A DNA stretch of 7,731 bases, taken from assembly GCA_021800575.1 (NCBI GenBank), contig JAJYYW010000053.1, positions 1-7,731 on the forward strand. Direction: 5' to 3'. The DNA is from a bacterium (GTDB lineage Bacteria; JAMCPX01). A model generated the notes under the pieces. The model saw only the letters and a program-made list of their open reading frames with translations. It ran no database searches and was not told where the DNA came from. The position numbers were made by a program, and so were the translations under genes. Positions within the stretch are counted from its first letter, which is position 1; every line of letters begins with the position of its first letter. Below, piece by piece: positions 1-6,311 of this stretch.

Positions 1-290
1 AACAGATGGAGGACTCTATACAAACAGGACAGTTCAGGCTGCAATCGATCCGGGAGGTACACGACGACGAGGCCGGCGTGGACACCCTCCGGTTCGACGC
101 GTTTCTCTCCGACAAGCCGGTTGACGGGATCCTGTACAGCAAAGCATCCCTGTGGGTCGACGCGAACACACTGATACCGGTCAAGTTCATGCTGTACAAT
201 TTTAACGGCGAGCTCTACGAGCGCTATATCCTGAAGGACATGCAGATCAACGTGAACGTACCCCGGAAGCTCTTTGCCCCGTTAAAATGA
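1..290 (+). CDS. LolA-like / DUF1571-like periplasmic protein, C-terminal fragment
   Basis: This is the end of a gene that probably starts upstream of the window. The frame is open from base 3. The first ATG at position 6 has no room for a visible ribosome binding site, and the product from there (94 residues) has no signal peptide. The pattern is a run of beta strands ending in a segment that reads SLWVDANTLIPVKFMLYNF, then GELYERYILKDMQINVNV. This 'LWVD..T..P.K...Y...GELYERY...D...N' pattern resembles the C-terminal half of LolA-fold outer-membrane lipoprotein-sorting proteins and of the DUF1571 family, which bind acyl chains in the periplasm. The choice between these two families is inference. 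Only the C-terminal part is visible, so no full domain can be confirmed. The next gene starts 74 nt downstream and also looks lipid-binding. Confidence 0.5.
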   Translation, partial: QMEDSIQTGQFRLQSIREVHDDEAGVDTLRFDAFLSDKPVDGILYSKASLWVDANTLIPVKFMLYNFNGELYERYILKDMQINVNVPRKLFAPLK

Positions 291-350
291 CGTCCCGGCA
301 TCCATCGTTGGAGGATTGAATATTTTTGTTCAGGAAAAAGTACACGATAA

Positions 351-355
351 AGGAG
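351..355 (+). promoter_or_regulatory. Ribosome binding site deciding the SCP2 protein start
   Basis: AGGAG lies 9 nt before the ATG at 365. It favours that ATG over the in-frame TTG at 326, which has no such site. Confidence 0.75.
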
Positions 356-364
356 AACACGATC

Positions 365-952
365 ATGAATGGAAACGAAGTCCAATGGGACATAAGCATA
401 GCAAATTTTTTCGAGGAAGTGGTGCCCCAGATATTCAGGGACGAATTAAAGGAACACCCGGTCCAGGACATGGAAGGGCACGATTTCAAGCTGCAGTTCA
501 GTATCACCGGGGAGGGACCCGCAACGTACGGGATAATCGTTAAAAACGGAACAGAGCTGAACGTTGTAACCAACGGAATTCCGGACCCCCAGATTACCTT
601 TGAATTGAGCGAAAAGGACTGGCGTGACTCGATCACCGGGAAAGAAGGCGGAGATGCCGTGATGGGGATGTTCTTCAACCCCGCCATGCTGAACAGAAGC
701 AAATACGATACCTTGCTCGGTATTAAAGGCACGATGAACCTCGTTCTGTCGAGAACGGACGGTGAGCCCTTTAAAGCAAAAATGAGATTCAACAACGCGG
801 ACATACCCGTCAGCACGATCAGTATGAAAGCAGCCGAATACTCGGCCATGCTGAAAGGAGAGATAAACCCCATCATGGCGTTCATGTCCGGAAAGCTCAA
901 GATCGCCGGCGATATGGGACTGGCGCTCAAGCTCCAGGTGTTCATCAAATAA
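365..952 (+). CDS. SCP2 sterol-binding domain protein
   Basis: The product is a 195-residue soluble protein without a signal peptide or membrane segment, so it is probably cytoplasmic. It resembles the SCP2 (sterol carrier protein 2) fold, a hydrophobic-tunnel domain that binds lipids or fatty-acyl groups. Visible hallmarks are the central stretch with PDPQITFELSEKDW, and a C-terminal stretch with a G-x-I-x-P-I-M-A-F-M-S-G-K-L-K-I-x-G-D pattern followed by an amphipathic LALKLQVFIK end. These match the conserved SCP2 'dp....sgkikikGd...a..l' ending. The protein is longer than the roughly 100-residue core, with an N-terminal extension of about 60-80 residues. The ATG at 365 is chosen because of the strong upstream AGGAG; an in-frame TTG at 326 would add 13 residues. 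Its ligand cannot be read from sequence. It sits 74 nt after a LolA-like fragment, perhaps in one transcript. Confidence 0.8.
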   Translation: MNGNEVQWDISIANFFEEVVPQIFRDELKEHPVQDMEGHDFKLQFSITGEGPATYGIIVKNGTELNVVTNGIPDPQITFELSEKDWRDSITGKEGGDAVMGMFFNPAMLNRSKYDTLLGIKGTMNLVLSRTDGEPFKAKMRFNNADIPVSTISMKAAEYSAMLKGEINPIMAFMSGKLKIAGDMGLALKLQVFIK

Positions 953-971
953 TGCTGTTCGAAGAATTGTC

Positions 972-1016
972 AGGGGAAGGGGTGGATGAAATAAAAAGGC
1001 GGTAACCTTCCCTTTC
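972..1016 (+). terminator. Weak hairpin, possible terminator after the SCP2 gene
   Basis: GGGAAGG (974-980) can pair with CCTTCCC (1006-1012), extendable by G973-T1013 and A972-T1014. It is followed by the pyrimidine-rich TTTCTTC. The loop is about 25 nt and the T-tract is interrupted, so this is a poor intrinsic terminator at best. It sits 20 nt after the SCP2 stop codon, where a terminator would be expected. Confidence 0.3.
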
Positions 1017-1107
1017 TTCGTTCGTTCAAGCCTATGCGGCAAGGGGGATTCCTGAGAGCAACGATGCCCGTTCCCGGAGGTTACCTGTATCCCGGGGCGT
1101 AATTCAG

Positions 1108-1137
1108 TTGACAGGGGTATGGGTATTGTGCTTTAGT
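1108..1137 (+). promoter_or_regulatory. Putative sigma70-type promoter for the M23 peptidase gene
   Basis: A perfect TTGACA (1108-1113) is followed, after 18 nt, by TTTAGT (1132-1137), a 4-of-6 match to TATAAT. Initiation near 1144 would leave a leader of about 20 nt before the ATG at 1165. The TTG of this -35 box is also the far-upstream alternative start of the reading frame, which argues against using that TTG as a start codon. The rest of the 953-1164 spacer shows no recognisable gene or riboswitch. Confidence 0.45.
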
Positions 1138-1164
1138 GTAACTACGCCTGTTGCAGGTACGCGC

Positions 1165-2091
1165 ATGAATACACATAAAAAATTTACCGTACTCATCATT
1201 CCCGAGGGAACTGAAAAGACCAAGAGAACAGCCCTTAGCTCCGGTATTCTGAAAGCCGGTGCGCTGGCACTGTCCGGGTTTTTGGTCGTGTTTGTGTTCC
1301 TCGTGTACGAGTTTTTACACCAGCAATATCAGGGGCATGAGCTGTTCAAGGCACGCAAGCTCGTGGTCGCGCAGAACAACCAGATCATGGATTTTGCGAA
1401 TAAGATCCACACCTTGCAAACGAGGCTCGAGTCCCTCCAGCAGTTCGATTTAAAAATCCGGATTCTCGCCAATATCGAAAACGCAGCCTCCAAGAAGGAG
1501 AACACCTACAGCATCGGCGGACCGACCATCAATACCGGCGGATACCCGGTGCCGTTGTCCGGCGTCAGCAAAGAAATGCTGGTGAAGAAAATGGAGATGG
1601 ACATCAACGATCTGCTTTCGAAAACCGGCATGGAAGAAAAGAGCCTGCAAGAGGTGTATGAGAACATCCTCGACAAGAAAGACCTCCTGCTTGCAACACC
1701 TTCGATATGGCCTGTCCGGGGCTTTATAAGCTCCGGGTTCGGCTGGCGCATCAATCCGATCACCGGCGGCAAGGAATTTCATGAAGGCATCGATATCGCT
1801 ACCCAGCTGGGCAACCCCATCAAGGCCCCGAGCAACGGCATTGTGAGCTATGCAGGATGGGAAACCGGGTTCGGCAACACGGTGGTCATTGACCACGGGT
1901 ACGGCATAACCACGCTGTACGGCCACATGAGTAAGCTCCTGGTAAAGACCGGAGAGATAGTAAAACGGGGACAGACGATAGGACTGGTCGGCGACACGGG
2001 CTTTTCAACAGGACCGCACGTACACTACCAGGTCATGATCAACGGCATACCGGTCAACCCGATGCGCTATCTTGTCGGTAACTTCCAGTAA
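1165..2091 (+). CDS. Membrane-anchored M23 family (LytM-type) peptidoglycan endopeptidase
   Basis: The 308-residue product has a short cytoplasmic N-terminus (opening MNTHKKFTVLIIPEG), one membrane segment at about residues 31-50, a helical or coiled-coil region at about 60-170, and a C-terminal M23 domain from about 185 to the end. All expected zinc and catalytic positions are present: H206 and D210 in FHEGIDIA, H254 in YGHMS, and H285/H287 in GPHVHYQV. The G-W-R-INPITGG entry and VNPMRYL exit motifs are also canonical. It is therefore predicted to be an active zinc endopeptidase that cleaves peptide cross-links of murein from the periplasmic face of the inner membrane. The ATG at 1165 has AGGT 6 nt upstream. 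An in-frame TTG at 1108 would add 19 atypical residues and overlaps a promoter-like -35 box. It appears to be monocistronic, followed by an AT-rich 140-bp spacer. Confidence 0.9.
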   Translation: MNTHKKFTVLIIPEGTEKTKRTALSSGILKAGALALSGFLVVFVFLVYEFLHQQYQGHELFKARKLVVAQNNQIMDFANKIHTLQTRLESLQQFDLKIRILANIENAASKKENTYSIGGPTINTGGYPVPLSGVSKEMLVKKMEMDINDLLSKTGMEEKSLQEVYENILDKKDLLLATPSIWPVRGFISSGFGWRINPITGGKEFHEGIDIATQLGNPIKAPSNGIVSYAGWETGFGNTVVIDHGYGITTLYGHMSKLLVKTGEIVKRGQTIGLVGDTGFSTGPHVHYQVMINGIPVNPMRYLVGNFQ

Positions 2092-2106
2092 TCCGCAGGG
2101 AAGAAA

Positions 2107-2224
2107 TTCAAGATTAAAAATTCAATATTCAATACCGGAAATACCGGGATCCGGAATTAACATTCGAGAGTACGTGCCAGTAACAATATTTTTAATCTTT
2201 AATTTTGAATTTTTAATCGTTGAA
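2107..2224. repeat. AT-rich inverted repeat in the spacer before rlmE
   Basis: TTCAAGATTAAAAATTCAA (2107-2125) is the reverse complement of 2205-2224 apart from one inserted G, so 19 bases pair around a loop of about 79 nt. The unit TTTTTAATC occurs twice on the right side (2189-2197 and 2210-2218), so the left arm could pair with either copy. Inside the loop are tandem TTCAATA TTCAATA (2121-2134), a direct repeat of AATACCGG (2131-2138 and 2140-2147), and CCGG-GAT-CCGG. The AT-rich composition contrasts sharply with the neighbouring genes. The right arm reaches to within 8 nt of the rlmE ATG. It may be a small dispersed element or a regulatory structure; neither can be decided from one copy. 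Confidence 0.7.
2157..2186 (+). promoter_or_regulatory. Possible promoter for rlmE
   Basis: TTAACA (2157-2162, 5 of 6 to the -35 consensus) is followed 18 nt later by TAACAA (2181-2186, 3 of 6 to the -10 consensus), inside the loop of the inverted repeat. AT-rich DNA easily yields chance matches, so this is weak. Confidence 0.25.
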
Positions 2225-2231
2225 AGAGAAT

Positions 2232-2855
2232 ATGTATATCCGGAAAGACGGTTACTATAAACTTGCCAAACAACAGGGCTACAGATCCCGCGCTTCGTTT
2301 AAGCTCATGCAGTTGAACGACTCCTACCACATTATCCGGCACGGCATCCGGGTCCTCGATGTCGGTGCAGCTCCCGGGGGCTGGATGCAGGTACTCCTCA
2401 CTGCGGTCGGTAAAACCGGGACTGTCGTCGGCATCGATATACTCGATATCCCGCCGATCCACGCACCCAATGCCGTCATTATCAAAGGTGACATCCAGGA
2501 CCCTGCAGTGCGGCAGCAGGCGCTTGCTGCTATCGGCAGAAAATTCGATACCGTGGTATCCGATACGTCCATCAACATTTCAGGAAACGCCGCCGCGGAC
2601 ACGGCACGGAATCTCGAACTGTCCCATGCAATCCTTGCATCGCTGCCGGACCTGCTGAAAACCAGCGGCAATTTTCTGATCAAGCTTTTTTACAGCACTG
2701 AGCTCAAGTCCTTTCTCACCCTGACCAGGACGTACTTCACCCAGGTTTATATGACCAAACCTCCGGCATCCCGGAGTTCCTCGTCAGAGCTTTACCTGAT
2801 TGGAAAAGGGTTTCAGCCCGTACCGCCGGTATCCGGTACTGCCGGGGATCGCTGA
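2232..2855 (+). CDS. rlmE: 23S rRNA (uridine-2552-2'-O)-methyltransferase RlmE/FtsJ
   Basis: The 207-residue product matches the RlmE/FtsJ (RrmJ) family, about 209 residues in E. coli. This family methylates the 2'-O of U2552 in the 23S rRNA A-loop using S-adenosylmethionine, late in 50S assembly. The opening YRSRASFKL, the SAM-binding LDVGAAPGGWMQ (about 42-53), acidic D69 and D87 positions, and the C-terminal SSSSELYLIGKGF are all recognisable. The catalytic K-D-K-E tetrad is complete at K24, D111, K151 and E186, with spacing matching the E. coli enzyme (K38, D124, K164, E199) to within one residue. The motif after the catalytic Asp reads SDTSINISG, where the family usually has SDMAPNxSG. 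The ATG at 2232 is chosen over an in-frame TTG at 2220; a weak GAAAGAG precedes it. The gene follows the AT-rich repeat and ends 53 nt before glnB. Confidence 0.93.
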   Translation: MYIRKDGYYKLAKQQGYRSRASFKLMQLNDSYHIIRHGIRVLDVGAAPGGWMQVLLTAVGKTGTVVGIDILDIPPIHAPNAVIIKGDIQDPAVRQQALAAIGRKFDTVVSDTSINISGNAAADTARNLELSHAILASLPDLLKTSGNFLIKLFYSTELKSFLTLTRTYFTQVYMTKPPASRSSSSELYLIGKGFQPVPPVSGTAGDR

Positions 2856-2861
2856 ATATGC

Positions 2862-2890
2862 TTGATCTTTTCGTCATTTTAGCCGATATA
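2862..2890 (+). promoter_or_regulatory. Weak candidate promoter before glnB
   Basis: TTGATC (2862-2867) and GATATA (2885-2890) are 17 nt apart, each only a partial match to the sigma70 consensus. No sigma54 -24/-12 element, which some glnB promoters use, is visible in the 53-nt gap. The gene may simply be co-transcribed with rlmE. Confidence 0.2.
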
Positions 2891-2905
2891 GGTTGAACGA
2901 GGTAA

Positions 2906-3250
<345 letters not shown>

Positions 3251-3268
3251 GTAATGGGGTTTTCCATA

Positions 3269-3287
3269 ATTCCCGTCAACCGGGAAT
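3269..3287. other. Short perfect hairpin between glnB and the EnvC-like gene
   Basis: ATTCCCG (3269-3275) pairs with CGGGAAT (3281-3287) around a 5-nt loop. No T-tract follows on either strand, so it is not a standard intrinsic terminator. The right arm includes the first two bases of the candidate ATG at 3286, which would put that start inside the stem. It may affect translation initiation or mRNA processing between the genes, or be a chance palindrome. Confidence 0.45.
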
Positions 3288-4437
3288 GCAGAAACAACGC
3301 CCGCTCATGCATAAACTCCTGCTGACAATTTTTCTCATTGTCCTCGTACCCTCCGCAGGATACTGCAGATCAGAAAACCCCCCCTCAACCAACCACGTAA
3401 GACACCGCTTAACCCAGATCAAAAAACGCATACAGGAAAAGAAAGAGGAGATCGAAATCTCCCGGGAAAAGGCATCGGCCCTGCTTGATGATATCGACTC
3501 CCTGGACCGCAAAAATGCAGAGCTGGAAACGACGATAAACGGTCTTACTACCCAGAAACAGAATCTTCTCGACGAGATCCGCGCCACGCAGAAAAACATC
3601 GATTCACTCAGTGCGGGCATAGCGGCACAGCAGGCCCTCATCGACAAACGGCTGGTTGCGAATTTTAAATTGCATCAGATAGGCTACCTCCAGATCATGC
3701 TTGCCTCTGACTCTCCTGTTGATATGGAGAAACGCTATACCCTCATGGGGTATATTATCCAGCACGATGAACAGCAGGAAGCCGGTTACCTTTCCAAGAA
3801 GAGCGCCCTCGTTCAGGATCAAAACACCTATGCCCGGCAGAAACAAAAACTCGACGCCGTCATGGACAGCCTGAACAAGCAACAGGCAGACCTCGTGAAA
3901 GCACGGTCGCGGAAAACACGGGTGCTTGCTTCCATACGTGACAGCACCCAGGCAACGAGAAGGGTTCTTCTGGAGCTGCAAAACTCCGAGGAAAAGCTGC
4001 AGGATACCCTGAAATCACTCGAAAGTACCCCTGCCGCGAGAACAGGTTTTGCCGCCATGAAGGGCAGACTGCCCTTCCCGGTCCGGGGAAGGATGAAAGA
4101 CATCTACGGGCGGACGACCGACAGCATTATCGATTCCAAAGGCGTCCTGTTCCTCGTACATCCCGACGCCCCCATAAAGGCAGTTTACGCCGGCGTGGTT
4201 GTATGGTCCGAATGGCTCAAGGGGTACGGAAACACCGTTATTCTGGATCACGGGAACCGGTACTTTACCATCTACGCACACGTCGGGAACACAGATGCAA
4301 AGATCGGTGAAGATGTCAAAGCCGGACAATTGATCGGGACCGTTGGAGATGCAGGTCTCGGAAGGGACATCACCCTGTACTTCGAACTGCGGCACGGTGA
4401 AACGCCGCTCAACCCCGGTGAGTGGTTCAGGCGATGA
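3286..4437 (+). CDS. EnvC-like murein hydrolase activator with degenerate LytM domain
   Basis: The 383-residue product has an N-terminal signal peptide (hydrophobic stretch LLLTIFLIVLVPSAG, about 11-25). A long coiled coil at about 38-245 is broken near residues 125-155, and a C-terminal M23/LytM-like domain spans about 260-383. The arrangement matches the EnvC/NlpD activators that bind and switch on periplasmic N-acetylmuramoyl-L-alanine amidases during cell separation. The zinc site is lost: the HxxxD positions read S284 and L288 (SKGVL), and the HxH positions read T363 and Y365 (ITLYFEL), while H332 in YAHV remains. It therefore probably has no protease activity. No clear Shine-Dalgarno precedes the ATG at 3286. 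An in-frame ATG at 3307 gives an equally good signal peptide and clears the upstream hairpin. It ends in a 4-nt overlap with alr. Confidence 0.88.
   Translation: MQKQRPLMHKLLLTIFLIVLVPSAGYCRSENPPSTNHVRHRLTQIKKRIQEKKEEIEISREKASALLDDIDSLDRKNAELETTINGLTTQKQNLLDEIRATQKNIDSLSAGIAAQQALIDKRLVANFKLHQIGYLQIMLASDSPVDMEKRYTLMGYIIQHDEQQEAGYLSKKSALVQDQNTYARQKQKLDAVMDSLNKQQADLVKARSRKTRVLASIRDSTQATRRVLLELQNSEEKLQDTLKSLESTPAARTGFAAMKGRLPFPVRGRMKDIYGRTTDSIIDSKGVLFLVHPDAPIKAVYAGVVVWSEWLKGYGNTVILDHGNRYFTIYAHVGNTDAKIGEDVKAGQLIGTVGDAGLGRDITLYFELRHGETPLNPGEWFRR
4417..4421 (+). promoter_or_regulatory. Ribosome binding site for alr inside the EnvC-like gene
   Basis: GGTGA, complementary to part of the 16S rRNA tail, lies 12 nt before the ATG at 4434. 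It supports that start over the in-frame GTG at 4422, which overlaps this site. Confidence 0.5.
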
Positions 4438-5525
4438 TGAACAACCCTTACACGTATGCAAAAATCTCGCTCAAAAACCTGAAGCATAACCTGGGTGTGA
4501 TTAGGAAGGCCGTCGGGCGCGGCATACCCGTGATGGCGGTCGTGAAATCGGACGCGTACGGCCATGGTATGGTCCCGGTCTCCACGGCACTGGAACAGTA
4601 TGGCATCGACGGGTTCGGCGTCGCATTCGTCGAGGAAGGTGCCATCCTCAGACAGGCCGGTATCACCGCACCCATCTATGTCCTGTCCGGTTTCCAGCGT
4701 GGTGAAGAAGCGCTCCTGCTCGCCAACAATCTGACGCCCCTGGTGTACAGCGTCCAGCAGATCGACCTTTTTAACAAGGCCGTAGGCGGCCGTCACCTTG
4801 CTCCAGCCCTGCACCTGAAAATCGATACCGGCATGGGAAGGCTGGGGTTTGTCTACGACGACAGGGATACTCTCGCCCGTGCGCTCCGGAGAATAAAAAA
4901 ACTCAACATCACCGGTATCGCCACCCACCTATCCGACCCCGGGGGTTCCCGGTCCTATACCGCAGCCCAGATCCGAAGGTTTTGGGAGGTCAGAAAATAC
5001 CTCGAATCCGCACTGTCGAAACAGCTGGTTGCGCACGCTGCAAACACAGACTCGTTTTTTCATTACCCGGGTGCTGTGTTCGACATGGTTCGCTCGGGCA
5101 TCAGCCTGTACGGATACGGCCACAAAGACCTGAAGCCTGTTTTGAGCGTTTTCTCCCGGTTGATCTCCGTAAAGACGCTGAAAAAGGGACACTGCATCAG
5201 TTACGGCAGGACGTACCGGCTGAACAGGGATACGACCGTCGGGGTCATCCCCGTGGGCTACGCGGACGGATACCTGCGCTCGCTATCCAATAAAGCGTTT
5301 GTTGGCATAAACGGCAAAAAGGTATACAGTAGAGGCCGGGTTACCATGAACCATATAATGATAGACCTGCAGAACATACCCGCACGTATTGGCGATCCTG
5401 TCCTTATCATGGGACAGGACGGTTCCCTGCGTATCGGGGCGGACACCATTGCGTCACTGGGTTCGACCATCAGCTATGAGCTCCTATGCGGTATGGGCGC
5501 GAGCCTGAAAAGGAGCTACGAATAA
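4434..5525 (+). CDS. alr: Alanine racemase
   Basis: The 363-residue product is a fold-type III PLP enzyme that interconverts L- and D-alanine in the cytoplasm to supply peptidoglycan precursors. The PLP lysine K38 and Y42 lie in AVVKSDAYGHG. R136 is in DTGMGRLGF, R220 in MVRSGISLYGYG, and the second catalytic base Y257 is in ISYGRTY; all agree in order and spacing with Geobacillus Alr (K39, R136, R219, Y265). Length is normal. Two usually conserved C-terminal motifs differ: the MDQ that follows the GRxC segment reads M305-N306-H307, and the final RVPR-like segment after YELLC reads SLKR. The start is ATG 4434 (or 4437), within the EnvC-like gene's ATGA overlap, implying translational coupling. 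A catabolic (DadX-like) role is unlikely given the envelope operon and absence of dadA here. mlaE follows 1 nt after the stop codon. Confidence 0.93.
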   Translation: MMNNPYTYAKISLKNLKHNLGVIRKAVGRGIPVMAVVKSDAYGHGMVPVSTALEQYGIDGFGVAFVEEGAILRQAGITAPIYVLSGFQRGEEALLLANNLTPLVYSVQQIDLFNKAVGGRHLAPALHLKIDTGMGRLGFVYDDRDTLARALRRIKKLNITGIATHLSDPGGSRSYTAAQIRRFWEVRKYLESALSKQLVAHAANTDSFFHYPGAVFDMVRSGISLYGYGHKDLKPVLSVFSRLISVKTLKKGHCISYGRTYRLNRDTTVGVIPVGYADGYLRSLSNKAFVGINGKKVYSRGRVTMNHIMIDLQNIPARIGDPVLIMGQDGSLRIGADTIASLGSTISYELLCGMGASLKRSYE

Positions 5526-5526
5526 C

Positions 5527-6309
5527 ATGGCCTTTCATCCCCTCGCCCCCTTTGAATATATCGGCAGGCGGTTCACTGCGCTTCTCGAGGAACTGGGCGG
5601 CATCTTCTCCACGTTTGTCCAGTCGGTTATCCTCCTCTTTGTGCCCCCGTTCAGAGTACGATTATTCTTCAAACAGATGGAATTCATCGGCGTCGAGTCC
5701 AGCTTCATCGTCTTGTTGACCGGCGCATTCACCGGCATGGTGTTCGCGCTCCAGACATCCTATGCCTTCCGGCTGTTCGGCGCTGAAAACCTGATAGGGC
5801 CGTCCGTGGCACTGTCCCTTGCACGGGAGCTTGGTCCCGTGCTCACCGGGCTCATGGTGACCGGGAGGGTCGGGTCCGCAATGGCCGCAGAGCTCGGGAC
5901 CATGAAGGTAACGGAGCAGATAGACGCTCTTTCCACCATGAGCATCAACCCGGTCCAGTACCTCATCACCCCCCGGGTCCTTTCAGCCATCATCATGCTT
6001 CCCATGCTGACCGTGCTGTTCGACTTCATCGGCATCATCGGGAGTTATTTCATGGCCGTCTTTTTGCTCGGATTGAACGGACAGCGGTTTATCAACGACA
6101 CGATCTACATGGTCGACCTGAAAGACGTATACATCGGACTGTTGAAAGCCGCTGTCTTCGGGGCCATCATCGCCGTCGTCGGATGTTATAAAGGGTATTA
6201 TGCGGAAAAAGGTGCAGAGGGTGTCGGCAAGGCGGCGACGCAGGCTGTCGTCATTTCATCGGTGTCCATCCTGATAGCCGACTATTTTTTGACAGCGCTC
6301 CTGTTCTGA
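5527..6309 (+). CDS. mlaE: MlaE-type ABC transporter permease
   Basis: The 260-residue integral membrane protein belongs to the MlaE/YrbE permease family. This is the inner-membrane core of the MlaFEDB complex that moves phospholipids between inner and outer membranes. Family hallmarks are the stretch with ARELGPVLTGLMVTGRVGSA (about 99-118) followed by MAAELGTMKVTEQIDAL (about 119-135), the most conserved MlaE segment. About five membrane helices are visible: near 56-78, 94-115, 150-185 (a long hydrophobic pair), 205-225 and 240-258. An N-terminal amphipathic segment (about 16-48) is typical. The ATG is 1 nt after the alr stop codon, with AGGAG 11 nt upstream inside alr. It is followed after 2 nt by mlaF, its ATPase. 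The direction of transport cannot be told from sequence. Confidence 0.94.
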   Translation: MAFHPLAPFEYIGRRFTALLEELGGIFSTFVQSVILLFVPPFRVRLFFKQMEFIGVESSFIVLLTGAFTGMVFALQTSYAFRLFGAENLIGPSVALSLARELGPVLTGLMVTGRVGSAMAAELGTMKVTEQIDALSTMSINPVQYLITPRVLSAIIMLPMLTVLFDFIGIIGSYFMAVFLLGLNGQRFINDTIYMVDLKDVYIGLLKAAVFGAIIAVVGCYKGYYAEKGAEGVGKAATQAVVISSVSILIADYFLTALLF

Positions 6310-6311
6310 TC

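Noticed and set aside
326..364. TTG-started N-terminal extension of the SCP2 protein
   Set aside because: AGGAG at 351-355 is placed for the ATG at 365, and the 13 extra residues look like translated leader.
247..1042. Long minus-strand open frames over the SCP2 gene (up to 233 codons)
   Set aside because: They are antisense to a gene with a clear family match and a strong ribosome binding site. Their translations show no recognisable domain.
953..1164. Possible riboswitch or structured leader before the M23 gene
   Set aside because: The CCTGAGAG and GGTTACC stretches recall fragments of known riboswitches, but no complete core of the TPP, cyclic-di-GMP or cyclic-di-AMP classes can be assembled. 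A covariance-model search would settle it.
1108..1164. TTG start of the M23 protein at 1108
   Set aside because: It would add 19 atypical residues and places the start codon inside a perfect TTGACA promoter box. The ATG at 1165 gives the usual family N-terminus.
4422..4433. GTG start for alr at 4422
   Set aside because: It overlaps the likely ribosome binding site, and the ATG at 4434 forms a standard ATGA coupling with the upstream stop codon.
4272..4928. 218-codon minus-strand frame across the EnvC-like/alr junction
   Set aside because: It spans two well-supported plus-strand genes and shows no family features, so it is a frame shadow.
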